Assembly: GCF_009208555.1 (NCBI RefSeq)
Contig: NZ_WFLI01000008.1
Coordinates: forward strand, 156,413-220,412
Source: Janthinobacterium violaceinigrum
GTDB taxonomy: Bacteria > Pseudomonadota > Gammaproteobacteria > Burkholderiales > Burkholderiaceae_D
Reading direction: 5' to 3'
DNA: 64,000 bases
The notes below the pieces were generated by a model, which saw nothing but the letters and a program-made list of their open reading frames with translations, did not search any database and was not told the origin of the DNA. Positions 1-9,457 of this stretch are shown piece after piece. The translations under genes were made by a program, and so were the position numbers. How positions within the stretch are numbered: position 1 is the first letter of the stretch; every line of letters starts with the position of its first letter.

Positions 1-2
1 AG

Positions 3-770
3 GCAAACCAGCTGGCCGTCTCCGCCTCGGACGTGGCCGTCAAAGGCGGCGCGCTGGTGGCGCAAGTGGTCGATACCATGGGCAGCATCAGCGAATCGTC
101 GAAAAAGATCGCCGACATCATCGGCGTGATCGACGGCATCGCTTTCCAGACGAACATCCTGGCCTTGAACGCGGCCGTGGAAGCGGCGCGCGCCGGCGAG
201 CAGGGGCGCGGCTTTGCCGTCGTTGCCACGGAAGTGCGCAACCTGGCGCACCGCTCGGCCAGCGCCGCCAAGGACATCAAGGTGCTGATCGAAGCGTCGG
301 TGCAGAACGTGGGCGCGGGCAGCGCATTGGTCAGCCAGACGGGCACGACGATGGACGAAATCGTTTCCAGCATCCGCCGCGTGACGGACATCATGGGCGA
401 AATCAGCGCCGCCGGCCGCGAACAGGAACTGGGCATCGGCCAGATCAATCAAGCCGTGGCGGAAATGGATACCGTGACGCAGCAGAATGCGGCACTGGTG
501 GAAGAAGCGGCAGCCGCGTCGGAATCCATGCAGGAGCAGGCCGCGGCGCTGGCCGAGATGGTCAGCATTTTCAAGCTCGACGCCAACCATAGCGGCCCGG
601 CTGCCGCCAAGCCTGCCTTGCGCAAGCCTGTCGTGGCCGCCACCAGCACGGCCTTGAAACGCCCGGCGCTGCACCTGGCGCCAGCCCGCGCGGCGGCAGC
701 ACCTGCTGCCGCCAAACCGCGTCCGGCCAAGCCAGCCGCGGATAACAGCGGCGAGTGGGAAGAGTTTTAA
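3..770 (+). CDS. Methyl-accepting chemotaxis protein, C-terminal part (5' end outside window)
   Basis: The frame is open from the first bases of the window, so only the cytoplasmic signalling part is present. It shows the highly conserved MCP hairpin tip ([20 protein letters not shown] followed by a Glu/Ala/Arg-rich heptad region), which contacts CheA and CheW. The C-terminus is an Ala/Pro/Lys-rich tail ending in EWEEF, resembling the CheR/CheB-tethering pentapeptide of enterobacterial receptors (NWETF-like). The sensory and membrane domains lie outside the window, so the ligand cannot be inferred. The stop sits one base from the stop of the convergent permease gene. Confidence 0.93.
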   Translation, partial: ANQLAVSASDVAVKGGALVAQVVDTMGSISESSKKIADIIGVIDGIAFQTNILALNAAVEAARAGEQGRGFAVVATEVRNLAHRSASAAKDIKVLIEASVQNVGAGSALVSQTGTTMDEIVSSIRRVTDIMGEISAAGREQELGIGQINQAVAEMDTVTQQNAALVEEAAAASESMQEQAAALAEMVSIFKLDANHSGPAAAKPALRKPVVAATSTALKRPALHLAPARAAAAPAAAKPRPAKPAADNSGEWEEF

Positions 771-771
771 G

Positions 772-1923
772 TTACGGCGCTTCCAGGGTAGCCTTGCTGC
801 CCTGTTCCTGCAATCGCGCCGCCTCGGCCAGAGCCTGGGCGCGCGCTTCTTCTGCCGCCTGTTCCGCTTTCTCCAGCGCATCATGGCGTGCTTGCAAGGC
901 CGCCCGCGCGCGCACGAAGACGATCTTGATGGCCGCCATCACGGGCACGGACAGGAAGATGCCCACCACGCCGCCCAGCTGGTCGCCGGCCAGCAAGCCC
1001 ACGATCACCATCAGCGGGCTCACTTCCACGCCTTCGCTCATCAAGTACGGGTTGACCACGTAATCCTGGAACAAACGGTAGGCGGCAATAAAGCCGATCA
1101 GCCAGAACACGTGCTCGAAGCCGCTGAAGCCGGCCACGACGACGGCGATGACGGCGGCGGCCAGCGGGCCGGCAAACGGAATGAATTCCAGCAAGGCCGC
1201 GGCGCCGGCCAGCAGCAGGCTGTACGGCACGCCCATCAGGGAAAAGGCAATGCTGTAGGACACAAAAGTGGCGATCGACAACAGCAGCAGGGCGCGCACA
1301 TAGCGCGACAGCAAGATGTCGAGGTCGTCGATGATGGCGCCCCAGAGTTTCTTGTTCGGACGGTTCAGCAGGGACAGCAAGCCGTCGCGCATGTCCGGTC
1401 CTTCCTTGATCAGCAAAAAGCTCAGCACGGGCACCAGCACCAGATAGATCAGGTTGCTGGCCGCATGCATGACGGTCAAGCCCAGTTCTTTCGCCAGCGG
1501 CATCGCTTGTCCCGAACCGCTGCTCAGCTGCGTCTGCATGAACGACAGCAGGCGCGCGCGCAACGGTTCCATGAATTCCGGCAAAGGAATGCGTTCGGCA
1601 AAGTTGTTGCCCTTGAGCAGGGTTGGCAACTGATCGCTGAGTTTGATCGCCTCTTCCTCGATGCGGGCGCCGAAGATGGAACCCAGTATCGCCACCAGCA
1701 AGATCACCACGAGGAAGACGATGCCGATATTGGCCGTGCGCGGCAAACGCTTCGGCCCATACCGCTCCAGCAGCCCGATCAGCGGATACACGAGGTAGCT
1801 GAAGAAAATGGCAAAGACCACCACGATCAGGGTCGACGAGACCTTGTAGGTGAGAAACAGCAGGAAGGCGATGAGGAAAGCCGTCCACACCATCTTGGCA
1901 ACGCGCAAGTTAAAACCGAACAT
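772..1923 (-). CDS. AI-2E family transporter (PerM/YdiK-type permease)
   Basis: This 383-residue integral membrane protein has a hydrophobic N-terminal pair of helices, a soluble segment, and a C-terminal block of helices. The block contains the family-typical stretch FIPFAGPLAAAV and a later segment ending in a VVGIFLSVPVMAAIK-like helix. Family members are predicted exporters of small molecules or ions; the AI-2 role is established for only a few. The last 50 residues form an Ala/Glu/Gln-rich charged tail, probably a coiled coil. It is convergent with and directly abuts the chemotaxis gene. The first ATG is used because a hydrophobic helix starts soon after it. Confidence 0.88.
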   Translation of the reverse strand: MFGFNLRVAKMVWTAFLIAFLLFLTYKVSSTLIVVVFAIFFSYLVYPLIGLLERYGPKRLPRTANIGIVFLVVILLVAILGSIFGARIEEEAIKLSDQLPTLLKGNNFAERIPLPEFMEPLRARLLSFMQTQLSSGSGQAMPLAKELGLTVMHAASNLIYLVLVPVLSFLLIKEGPDMRDGLLSLLNRPNKKLWGAIIDDLDILLSRYVRALLLLSIATFVSYSIAFSLMGVPYSLLLAGAAALLEFIPFAGPLAAAVIAVVVAGFSGFEHVFWLIGFIAAYRLFQDYVVNPYLMSEGVEVSPLMVIVGLLAGDQLGGVVGIFLSVPVMAAIKIVFVRARAALQARHDALEKAEQAAEEARAQALAEAARLQEQGSKATLEAP

Positions 1924-2094
1924 ATGAATTCCTTAGGGCAGAATGCTACGCAAGCGTGGCTGGCTTGTAGGGCGGGGTGGGCAAGGCAGGGATCGGGCCG
2001 CGCCGCACGGCCGGAAATCATACCGCAAAATGCCAAAATGCCATGCTCCTGTGCGTAATGGCAATGCTTTCCCCTGTCCGCATGCTGCTTTCGC

Positions 2095-3123
2095 CTATTC
2101 TTTCCGCCAACTGGCCACGGTGATGAGCACGCCGTTTTCCTTGTCCGGCTCGCGCAGGGTGACCGTGTAGCGGCCGCTCGTATCGTTGCCGGTGAACACG
2201 ACCTTGTCGTCATGGCCCTTCACTTGCGCGCCCTTGGCCAGCTTGGCATAAGTGTTGAGCACCCAGTGGAAATCGGCATAGCTGTGCAGGGTGATGCTGG
2301 CGTCGGGCATGGGCCCGTCCCCCGCCTCGGTCGCTTCCGTGGGCGTGCGCATGGGCAAACCCGCGAGGCCCGCCGGCGCGATGCGTTTGCCGCCGCTGGA
2401 GCTGCTATTGCGTTCCGCATTCGGCAGCAGCAAATGCAGCAAGCTGGCGGGAAAGCCGGGCGGCACGTCGCGTGGTTCCCAGCCGGGCTGGCCGGGGCGG
2501 GTAGTGATGTATTCCACCGCAGCAATGCTTTGCCGCCGCTCCGGCGCAGCCTGTGCCAGCATGGCCGGCAGCTGCCGCGCCCACACCAGCAGCGGCGCGG
2601 CCATCGCGTCCTGTGCGCCCGGCGGCAGGAACACCGTCAGTACGGCGTGCGTGCGCGGCAGGCAAGCGGGGGCGGCGTCGCCGATGGCGGCCTGGCAATG
2701 GCCGTTGACGAGGCCCAAGGCCAACAGCTTGCGTTGCGGGTCGAACAGCATGGCGGCGCGCCATGCGCCGTGCGTGCCGGCATCGATGGAGGCCAGCACG
2801 GAGCGCCCGTCGGGCAGCATGGTGCGCGTGATGTCGTCGAGCGACTGCATGCTGTCGAGCACCTGGCGCGCGATCAGGGTGTTGCCCTGCGTATAGCTGC
2901 CGCGCGCGTAGCCCAGCAGTTTAAAGACGTCGGCGCGGATTTCGGGATGCGCGCTCAAACGCAGGGGCGGCGACGGCACGGGCACGGTGGCGGCCGCGAA
3001 GGCGGCGCCCTCGGCTGCTGGCGTTTGCGCCATGGCAGGCGCGCCCAGGGCCGCGCATAGCGACAGCAGGGGCAAGATGAAACGAGTGCGGGTGTTCAAT
3101 GACTGTCCTTGTCGAGACGCCAT
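2095..3123 (-). CDS. Secreted hypothetical protein with signal peptide
   Basis: I do not recognise the family. The open frame extends upstream to 3384, but I place the start at 3123: the protein then begins MASRQGQ and is followed by a classic signal peptide (hydrophobic ILPLLSLCAALGAPAMA, cleavage near AMAQ). The mature part (about 310 residues) is soluble and Ala/Pro-rich. It contains a central segment about a measured amount of secreted or stored material (LLALGLVNGHC) and a C-terminal part with beta-strand character (SGRYTVTLREPDKEN). No catalytic motif is evident. It lies between the permease and a divergent small gene, apparently as a single transcription unit. Confidence 0.7.
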   Translation of the reverse strand: MASRQGQSLNTRTRFILPLLSLCAALGAPAMAQTPAAEGAAFAAATVPVPSPPLRLSAHPEIRADVFKLLGYARGSYTQGNTLIARQVLDSMQSLDDITRTMLPDGRSVLASIDAGTHGAWRAAMLFDPQRKLLALGLVNGHCQAAIGDAAPACLPRTHAVLTVFLPPGAQDAMAAPLLVWARQLPAMLAQAAPERRQSIAAVEYITTRPGQPGWEPRDVPPGFPASLLHLLLPNAERNSSSSGGKRIAPAGLAGLPMRTPTEATEAGDGPMPDASITLHSYADFHWVLNTYAKLAKGAQVKGHDDKVVFTGNDTSGRYTVTLREPDKENGVLITVASWRKE

Positions 3124-3222
3124 GCCGGTGCGGTTGCCGGCGTGCGCGGGCCGCGATCTTAGCATTTCAGGAATGAAACTCTTTCTGCTAAGCTTGGCTA
3201 TTGAATCACCGTTCGTATTGTC

Positions 3223-3573
3223 ATGGCCCAGATCACCGTTTCCTGCAGTATTCCCGTCGACGATGAGGTCGTGACCGAGTTCGTGCACAAGTACGTGGGC
3301 CGCTCGCGCGTCAGCGCGGCCAACATGTTGCGCATGGGAGAGAAGGGCTGTTTCTATACCGGCCCTTTGTATACGGACGAGCACGCCAAAGTGAGCCGCT
3401 TACTCCGCCGCATGCTGGCGTTTTTTGAGAGCAAGGATATTCCCTTGAGCATTCTCAAGATCGGGGCCCAGGACAGCTGGCATGAGGTCGATCCCGAGCA
3501 GCGCGATCCCTGGAAGATTTCCTCGCAAGCCTTGCTGGCGCTGCTCGATGCCAGGCTTGACGGCCATGCCTAG
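3223..3573 (+). CDS. Small conserved-looking hypothetical protein
   Basis: A 116-residue soluble protein (MAQITVSC start) with no signal peptide or membrane helix. The composition is well mixed and codon use is like the backbone, so it looks like a real gene. A pattern of hydrophobic residues around RLLRRMLAFFESKDIPLSILKIG suggests an alpha/beta fold. No family is recognised. Its stop codon shares the palindromic CTAG with the stop of the convergent diguanylate cyclase gene. Confidence 0.6.
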   Translation: MAQITVSCSIPVDDEVVTEFVHKYVGRSRVSAANMLRMGEKGCFYTGPLYTDEHAKVSRLLRRMLAFFESKDIPLSILKIGAQDSWHEVDPEQRDPWKISSQALLALLDARLDGHA

Positions 3574-4631
3574 GCGGCATTGAGCACGTAGCGGTTCTTG
3601 CCGTTCTTCTTGGCCTGGTACAAGGATTCGTCGGCACGCCGGTAGCTGTGCGACAAGTCCGCTTCCTTGATCAGTTCCGCGATGCCGATGCTGACGGACA
3701 CCTTGCGTTCCGGCACGAAGGCCGCCTCGACGCCGTCGACCAACTGCGCGGCAAAGGCGCAGGCCGCATTCTTTTCGCCCAGGTAAATGACGGCAAACTC
3801 CTCGCCGCCCAGGCGGCCGCACAGGTGCTCGCCCGACAGTCCCGCGATCACGGCGGCGATTTTTTTCAGCACCTCGTCGCCCACGTCATGGCCGTACACG
3901 TCATTGATCTGCTTGAAGTCATCGATGTCGATCATCAGGAAATACGCGGGCGTGCGCGCCGTGCGCTGCAAGGTGCGCGCGCCTTGCGTGAACATGCGGC
4001 GATTGTTCAGTCCCGTCAAGCCATCCTTGTAGGCCATCGTCGCCAGTTCGCATTGCGCGCGGTAGTTGTGGATGCGCAAGACGAGAAAATAGATATTCAG
4101 CGCCAGGCCGATGATCACGCTGATGGTGACGGCCAGCACGGGCCAATGCTGGTCGGCCTGTCCCGCATGCACGGGAAACTGCCCCAGCCCCAGGATGGCC
4201 CACACGCACAGCGACACGCCCAGGTAATACGCGATGCCGCTGAAGATGGGCGCCGTCGTCAGGGTGATCATCACGCCCAGCGGCAATACCCAGAAAGCGG
4301 GGTCTTCCGTGCCCAGCATCAGCACGCGAAAGCTGAAACCGATGAACAGCACGCTGATGGTGCCGCTGGCGATGATGGCTTGCAGCGATTTCGCATACAC
4401 GGTCAGCACCAGCCCCACCAGCATGCCCGTCACGCCCAGCGCCGCATGCGCATGATTGAGCGACGCGCGCGGCAAGGTCAGGCTGAACGTGACCAGCCAG
4501 CAAGCCAGGCCAAACGTCAGGATGGCTATCGAAATGAAATGCAGTTCCTTGAAAAAGCGCTGCTGCTGCTCCGGTTCTCCCGAAAAGAACAGGTAATAGA
4601 AGGCAGGAGAGAGGCTGCGCGAAGTGAACAT
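3570..4631 (-). CDS. Membrane-anchored diguanylate cyclase (GGDEF domain)
   Basis: About 353 residues. The N-terminal half has about six hydrophobic helices (for example ISIAILTFGLACWLVTF), giving a membrane sensor of the MASE type. The C-terminal half is a GGDEF domain: it starts DGLTGLNNRR, continues with IDIDDFKQINDVYGHDVGD and carries the active-site signature as GGEEF within CGRLGGEEFAVIY. GGEEF is a catalytically competent variant, so the protein should make cyclic di-GMP from two GTP. I chose the ATG at 4631 (MFTSRS) because the upstream in-frame extension is Cys/Arg-rich and unlike a membrane-protein leader. No EAL domain is present. Confidence 0.92.
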   Translation of the reverse strand: MFTSRSLSPAFYYLFFSGEPEQQQRFFKELHFISIAILTFGLACWLVTFSLTLPRASLNHAHAALGVTGMLVGLVLTVYAKSLQAIIASGTISVLFIGFSFRVLMLGTEDPAFWVLPLGVMITLTTAPIFSGIAYYLGVSLCVWAILGLGQFPVHAGQADQHWPVLAVTISVIIGLALNIYFLVLRIHNYRAQCELATMAYKDGLTGLNNRRMFTQGARTLQRTARTPAYFLMIDIDDFKQINDVYGHDVGDEVLKKIAAVIAGLSGEHLCGRLGGEEFAVIYLGEKNAACAFAAQLVDGVEAAFVPERKVSVSIGIAELIKEADLSHSYRRADESLYQAKKNGKNRYVLNAA

Positions 4632-4834
4632 TGCATTTGTCCAGGCAGACAATAAGCCTTGCGGCAGGGACACCTCCCGGCAACGGCAGGCGGCATGGCG
4701 CGCGCACAAAATTAGTTGCGCTCAGGAACTAGTGTACTGGTTTCTTGGGCGCAATGGGGATAGTGGCGAGGAAAACGGCGGCCGGTGTCCTGCCGCCGCC
4801 ACAGTGGCATGCGGCGGCGCGGCAGCGCGGGGCG

Positions 4835-5755
4835 TCACAGGTCGCGCGCCAGCACCTGGCCGACCAGGTCCTTGCCAAAGCTGTGATGCGCCTCTTCCTC
4901 GACCAGCTGGAAGCCGGCCTTGTCGTAGATGCGGCGCGCATCGGTAAGAATGCTGTTGGTCCACAACACCATTTTCGTGTAGCCCGCTTGGCGGCTGAAA
5001 CGCAGACACTCGTCGACCAGCCGGCTGCCGATGCCCAGGCCGCGCGCGCAGGGATCGACATACAGCAGGCGCAGCTTGGCCGTCGTGTCGTCTTGGCGCA
5101 CGATGAAGATGGAACCGATTATCTTGCCGTCCTTCTCGGCGATCCAGCAGCGTTCACGGGCGGGGTCGAATTCCCGCACGAACTTGGCGAGGATCTCGGC
5201 AACGAGCGCCTCGTACTCGTTGTTCCAGCCATATTCCTGCGCATACAGCATGGCTTGCCGGTGGATGATCCAGCCCATATCGCCCGGCTGCGGATTGCGC
5301 AGGAGATAGCTGGGCGATGGTTCCCCCAGCAAGCCCTGGATTTGTCCCATGGCATTGACCAGTTCCTGCTGTGCCGTCGGCGGCAAGCGCTCGAGCATGG
5401 CGGCCACTTCGCGCCGCGAAGCGTCAACCAGGGGCGCGAGGGTGCGCTGTCCCTGTTCGGTCAGCTGCAACTGCACGGCGCGCGCATCCGTCGGTGAGCG
5501 TGTCTTGGCGATCAGCCCCTGCTTTTCGAACCCGGCAATGACACGGCTCAGGTAGCCCGCGTTCAAGCCCAGCTCGCGGCACAGGTCTGCACTGGTCAGC
5601 TGCGCCTGGTGCGCCAATTCATACAGGATACGCACCTCCGTCAGCGAAAACGCACTGTCCAGCAAATGCTCATGCAGCACGCCAATCTGGCGCGTATAGA
5701 AACGATTGAAGCGACGCACGATCTCCGTGCGTTCGTTGAGTTGATCTGCCTGCAT
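4835..5755 (-). CDS. MarR-type winged helix fused to GNAT acetyltransferase
   Basis: This 306-residue protein has two domains. Residues about 1-150 are a MarR-like DNA-binding domain (SLTEVRILYELAHQAQLTSADLCRELGLNAGYLSR followed by a wing with SPTDARAVQLQLTEQG). Residues about 160-306 are a GNAT fold with the acetyl-CoA loop in LRLLYVDPCARGLGIGSRLV and the late helix MVLWTNSILTDARRIYDKAGF. This architecture is known in proteobacteria as a combined regulator and acetyltransferase; the substrate is unknown. Its promoter lies in the short A/T-rich stretch just above 5755. Confidence 0.9.
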   Translation of the reverse strand: MQADQLNERTEIVRRFNRFYTRQIGVLHEHLLDSAFSLTEVRILYELAHQAQLTSADLCRELGLNAGYLSRVIAGFEKQGLIAKTRSPTDARAVQLQLTEQGQRTLAPLVDASRREVAAMLERLPPTAQQELVNAMGQIQGLLGEPSPSYLLRNPQPGDMGWIIHRQAMLYAQEYGWNNEYEALVAEILAKFVREFDPARERCWIAEKDGKIIGSIFIVRQDDTTAKLRLLYVDPCARGLGIGSRLVDECLRFSRQAGYTKMVLWTNSILTDARRIYDKAGFQLVEEEAHHSFGKDLVGQVLARDL

Positions 5756-5840
5756 GCAACAACCTCCATTTACTTGCTTATGGCAGATTATTAATTGCTT
5801 TTAGCAAGTATGTCAATCTATCGGCAGGATACTGGCGTGC

Positions 5841-5869
5841 ATAAAAAAAGCAGCCCTGAAGAGGGCCGC
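5841..5869 (-). terminator. Rho-independent terminator candidate, leftward
   Basis: Read on the minus strand, GCGGCCCTCTTCAGGGCTGC forms a stem (GCCCT/AGGGC core) followed by seven T residues. It lies about 125 bases beyond the stop of the methyltransferase gene and would end leftward transcription before the MarR-GNAT promoter. Confidence 0.6.
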
Positions 5870-5995
5870 CTTGGCTGGTACGCAAATTAGGGAGGCTGCT
5901 TATGTCGAGTGCCACACAACTTGCAAACATGCCCATTGATTTATAAGGATTTTTTCACTTACTTTGTCACACGTAGGGGGGCTGGTGATCAGGCA

Positions 5996-7636
5996 TCAGC
6001 TTCCTGCCGAGTAACCTGTTCCCACATATCTTGTTGCGTAGGGGGGGCAGACGCTAGCATTGGCGCCTCTCAACAAAGCATAAACAATGTCTCCAATTTT
6101 TTTCGCGAGAAGGGGGGGGACAGCATTTCCTACCTGATGGAACTGTTCGGTTCTATTCCCTTGAAAAAAATAGTTGTCCGGGAAGGTTTGCAGCCTGGCT
6201 GCTTCCCGCACAGTCAGGCTTCGGCACTGCTTTGGATCGTAATGAATGAAGTAGTGACCATCCTTGGAAATGTGACTTGTGACCGTCGTAGCTGGCCGTC
6301 CGCGCAACTGGACACGGAAGCGATCAGAGAACTTGCCCGTTTCCCAATTGTCATGGTTTGGTCTCAATCCCTGCAGTGAGAATTCGACGTGTCCCTTCGG
6401 CGACCAGCCAAACGCGTCAGCAAACGCCGCCGCATACGCATAGCGCCGCAGATCGGTGCGCATGTGTCCACGGGAATCATGGTTTAACCATACAGCAAGT
6501 TGCGGGTCGTGATACCAGCCATCGAGCAATTCCGGACTCTCTACATCCTGCGTCAGGATGCCAAGCTGCTTGCTACCTGTGCCGAGTCCTCGTTTGATCG
6601 AAACAGATGCTTCCCTGAGCACCTCCTGCAATCCAGCATCGCCATGGGCGTCTCTCACCTCACGCGCCATCTCGCTGAAATGGTTCGCCACCACGTCGCC
6701 CCAGCCTTCATCCGAGTCGGGTTCTTTGCTCAGCCGGCTGCGCAGCTTGGGAAGAGAACCAATGACTTGCTCGACTGTAACCTCACCTGCTTTCTCGATC
6801 TGCGCGGGAATACCCAAGCCGATGCCTTCGCGCACACCGATAAGAATCACGCGGTGCCGTGCCTGCGGTATTCCATGCTGCTCTGCCCTGATGACGAAAT
6901 CGTGTACATCGATATTGCGTGGAGAGTCTTTGGCGGAATATTTGGTTGCACACGTAAGGGAATGGATGCGGTACCCACTTCCGGAAGCCGGCATTTCCAT
7001 TGCTTTATCGGGATCCGAAAGATCTTCAAGGATCGTCTCGAAAATCTTTTTCCCACCGACAGTTGCTGTGAGAATGCCTTTTACGTTCTCCATCACGAAC
7101 ACTGCAGGACGGTATTTTTGAATAATTCGCAGGTATTGCTTGTAGAGGAAATGACGATGATCTTCTTCAGGACGGTATTCGACGTTGCTTCGGTTGCGAG
7201 CCCGCCCCACGATCGAGTACGCCTGACATGGAGGGCCGCCGATCAGCACCCATGGCGTGTCCGGACCAAGCTCGTGGGCGGAAATTCTTCGATCAAGCTC
7301 ATCGTTATCATGAGGCTTCCCCAGCTCCAGTTGTAGCGCTTCTTCCCCAGCCTCCACCCATGCATCATGGTTGGTTTCGTCGTACGGATATTCCGATTCA
7401 CCGTTGCAGAAACGATAATAAGAGTCGATGGAATTCCCACCTTGACGTTTGAGTAGGCGATAGAAAGCCCTCAGACGAAGTGTACTGTGCGCAGAGGAAC
7501 TCATTTCAGCCGATACAATTATTCTGAAAGGGTCACTTTCTACTGACGAAAATCCTTCACCAAGACCTCCAGGCCCAGCAAAGAGGTCAACGATAGGAAT
7601 ATTTCCCGTAAAACTGGCTTTCTGTTTGATGAGCAA
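5996..7636 (-). CDS. DNA (cytosine-5-)-methyltransferase, Dcm-like
   Basis: This 546-residue C5 methyltransferase has motif I (VDLFAGPGGLGEGF, near residue 17), the catalytic motif IV (GGPPCQAYS, nucleophile Cys137), motif VI (MENVKG, near 182), the QARHR-type motif VIII (IPQARHRVILIG) and motifs IX-X at the C-terminus (LTVREAARLQTFPDNY, then GNAVPP near 503). It methylates cytosine C5 in a target that cannot be read from sequence. It is divergent from a vsr gene, the usual partner that repairs T:G mismatches after deamination. Base composition is lower in GC than the flanks, suggesting transfer. An 8-C and a 7-C run lie inside the gene near its 3' end (see findings). Confidence 0.95.
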   Translation of the reverse strand: MLIKQKASFTGNIPIVDLFAGPGGLGEGFSSVESDPFRIIVSAEMSSSAHSTLRLRAFYRLLKRQGGNSIDSYYRFCNGESEYPYDETNHDAWVEAGEEALQLELGKPHDNDELDRRISAHELGPDTPWVLIGGPPCQAYSIVGRARNRSNVEYRPEEDHRHFLYKQYLRIIQKYRPAVFVMENVKGILTATVGGKKIFETILEDLSDPDKAMEMPASGSGYRIHSLTCATKYSAKDSPRNIDVHDFVIRAEQHGIPQARHRVILIGVREGIGLGIPAQIEKAGEVTVEQVIGSLPKLRSRLSKEPDSDEGWGDVVANHFSEMAREVRDAHGDAGLQEVLREASVSIKRGLGTGSKQLGILTQDVESPELLDGWYHDPQLAVWLNHDSRGHMRTDLRRYAYAAAFADAFGWSPKGHVEFSLQGLRPNHDNWETGKFSDRFRVQLRGRPATTVTSHISKDGHYFIHYDPKQCRSLTVREAARLQTFPDNYFFQGNRTEQFHQVGNAVPPLLAKKIGDIVYALLRGANASVCPPYATRYVGTGYSAGS

Positions 7637-7684
7637 CTTTGCCTTAAATAAAAAATCGTGTGGGCACGTAGGATACCAGGAAAA

Positions 7685-8107
7685 ATGGACATAGTCGATT
7701 CAGCTACCCGGTCGAGAATGATGTCAGGGATTCAGTCTAAAAATACAAAACCCGAAATGCTCGTACGCCAATACCTTCATGCGCAGGGCTTCCGTTATCG
7801 GTTGCACACGCGTGAACTACCTGGGTCGCCCGATCTCGTACTGCCAAAATACCATGTAGTGATTTTCGTACACGGGTGTTTCTGGCATCGACACGCGGGC
7901 TGTCGTTTTGCGACCCAGCCTGCATCGAATACCGAACGATGGAAAGCGAAGTTTCAAGGCAACTTGGAGAGGGATGCCAAGAATGTGGCTGCGTTGCAGG
8001 TGATGGGATGGCGCGTGTTGGTGGTTTGGGAGTGTGAACTTAAGCGCGAACCCTTGGACAGACTTCAGCGGCTCGCTCGCGAAATCACGCACCAAGCCAT
8101 TGATTAG
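7685..8107 (+). CDS. vsr: Very short patch repair endonuclease
   Basis: This 140-residue Vsr nuclease nicks 5' of the T in T:G mismatches produced by deamination of 5-methylcytosine. It has the family opening MDIVDSATRSRMMSGIQSKNTKPE, the metal-site Asp50 in PGSPDLVLPKY, and the FVHGCFWHRH segment with the aromatic wedge and catalytic His, followed by Cys73 of the zinc site. I start at 7685 rather than the upstream GTG at 7658 because MDIVD matches the usual N-terminus. It is divergent from the methyltransferase gene (48-base gap) and convergent with the receiver-domain gene. Confidence 0.93.
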   Translation: MDIVDSATRSRMMSGIQSKNTKPEMLVRQYLHAQGFRYRLHTRELPGSPDLVLPKYHVVIFVHGCFWHRHAGCRFATQPASNTERWKAKFQGNLERDAKNVAALQVMGWRVLVVWECELKREPLDRLQRLAREITHQAID

Positions 8108-8137
8108 CTCGCAGACGTTTCTCATTTTTTCCTGATG

Positions 8138-9457
8138 TTATTTCGCAGAATGGAACTCTACAGTACCCGGCCTGATTGCATGGTTAGCCCATGCAAATGC
8201 CCACTTGTTGACCAATGATTCTCGGACACGATACTCAGCCTTCCTACTCTTCGCATCCTCTCGTTCCGTCGTAAAAAAATAGCGAAGGTTTACAACTAAC
8301 TTGCGTTCATCTCCATCCGTCCCAATGTAAGTCGGCGATATTTCAATAGAAGCCGGTCGATGCTTCTCTACTACCTCAGTATTCCCAAGAACTTCGCAAG
8401 CTAAGACGAAAGGTACAACGCCCTTTTTCTGCTGTGTTGAGTCGCAAAGCCCTTCGATTTGTAAATATTTAAGGGAATAAATTTCTGGCCATTTTTCCAA
8501 GGAAAATGCACTGAAACACTCAGAAATATCCAGTCCCCAAAGGACTTTGAATGAATCGGCATCATGCCAATTTAATAAAACTGCTCCACGATCACTGCCG
8601 CTAGTTACCCCATCTTTCGAGATGTGGAGCGCGTCATTAAGCAGGGCAATTTCCTTTTCAAGCGGAGGTGTCTTTTTGCCAGCAGCAGCTCGCGCCAGCG
8701 CAGAATGCCAAAGTGCATTTTGTTCTTGCGTTAAAGTAAGATGTTCCATTTCGTCAACAAGGACAGGTAATAAACCTCCATTGGCAGCGGCCCGCGGCTT
8801 TTGGCTTGCAAAGCCTTTGCTCGTCGCGGTTTGAGCAATTGAGCTGAGAACACGATCCAGCTCTTCGTCAAAAGAAACGGTTTTCTCTTTACCGCTGCGT
8901 GCAACTTCCAGCAATTTTCGAACAACGTTGTCTGCTGCTTGAATAATTTCTCGTTCCCATTCAAGTAATACGTTGACCCCACGAGACCCGCCGATCTTCT
9001 CTTGCAGATCTTTCAATAATTTCACATGATCGACACTATCACTTGGGATGTTGTAGTCTTGTTTGTTCAAGGAAAGAAGAAAACCAGGCAACTTCTCACT
9101 AGGCAGGCGCTGTTCCAGATAGTTGCCCAGCCCATCAGCATCCTGTTGGTACTGAGTCCACAAGATCAACACATAGGGAGTCCACGCGGGAAGATTAAGC
9201 TGATTTATTAGATTTGCAATTATGCCAAAGTTCGCATCCTTTCCGCGCGTTTGCGCAGCTGGGTCCAAATGCAAATCTGTAATAATCATGCGAATTTGCG
9301 CATTGTTAAACGCCATTGAGCTTAACTCCTCGGCGCTTGTATCCCGAGGATATAGCAGCGGAACACATCCGAAGCCAGCCTTCGTTGCGGCTTCTTGGAT
9401 AGCCTTCAAGTGATCGTCCTCGTCGTCGACAGCCAGCGCTCGGATACGTGGAATCAT
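8138..9457 (-). CDS. Receiver-domain protein paired with the dual-GHKL ATPase
   Basis: This 439-residue protein has an N-terminal response-regulator receiver: acidic pair in ALAVDDEDDH (residues 8-16) and a phospho-acceptor Asp61 in MIITDLHLD. Beyond about residue 140 there is a long region with no recognised DNA-binding or enzyme motif. It holds a helical middle (LLEWEREIIQAADNVVRKLL) and a C-terminal part with mixed beta-strand character. The start overlaps the stop of the upstream ATPase gene by four bases (ATGA), so the two are translationally coupled and probably work as a pair. The output activity is unknown. Confidence 0.75.
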   Translation of the reverse strand: MIPRIRALAVDDEDDHLKAIQEAATKAGFGCVPLLYPRDTSAEELSSMAFNNAQIRMIITDLHLDPAAQTRGKDANFGIIANLINQLNLPAWTPYVLILWTQYQQDADGLGNYLEQRLPSEKLPGFLLSLNKQDYNIPSDSVDHVKLLKDLQEKIGGSRGVNVLLEWEREIIQAADNVVRKLLEVARSGKEKTVSFDEELDRVLSSIAQTATSKGFASQKPRAAANGGLLPVLVDEMEHLTLTQEQNALWHSALARAAAGKKTPPLEKEIALLNDALHISKDGVTSGSDRGAVLLNWHDADSFKVLWGLDISECFSAFSLEKWPEIYSLKYLQIEGLCDSTQQKKGVVPFVLACEVLGNTEVVEKHRPASIEISPTYIGTDGDERKLVVNLRYFFTTEREDAKSRKAEYRVRESLVNKWAFAWANHAIRPGTVEFHSAK

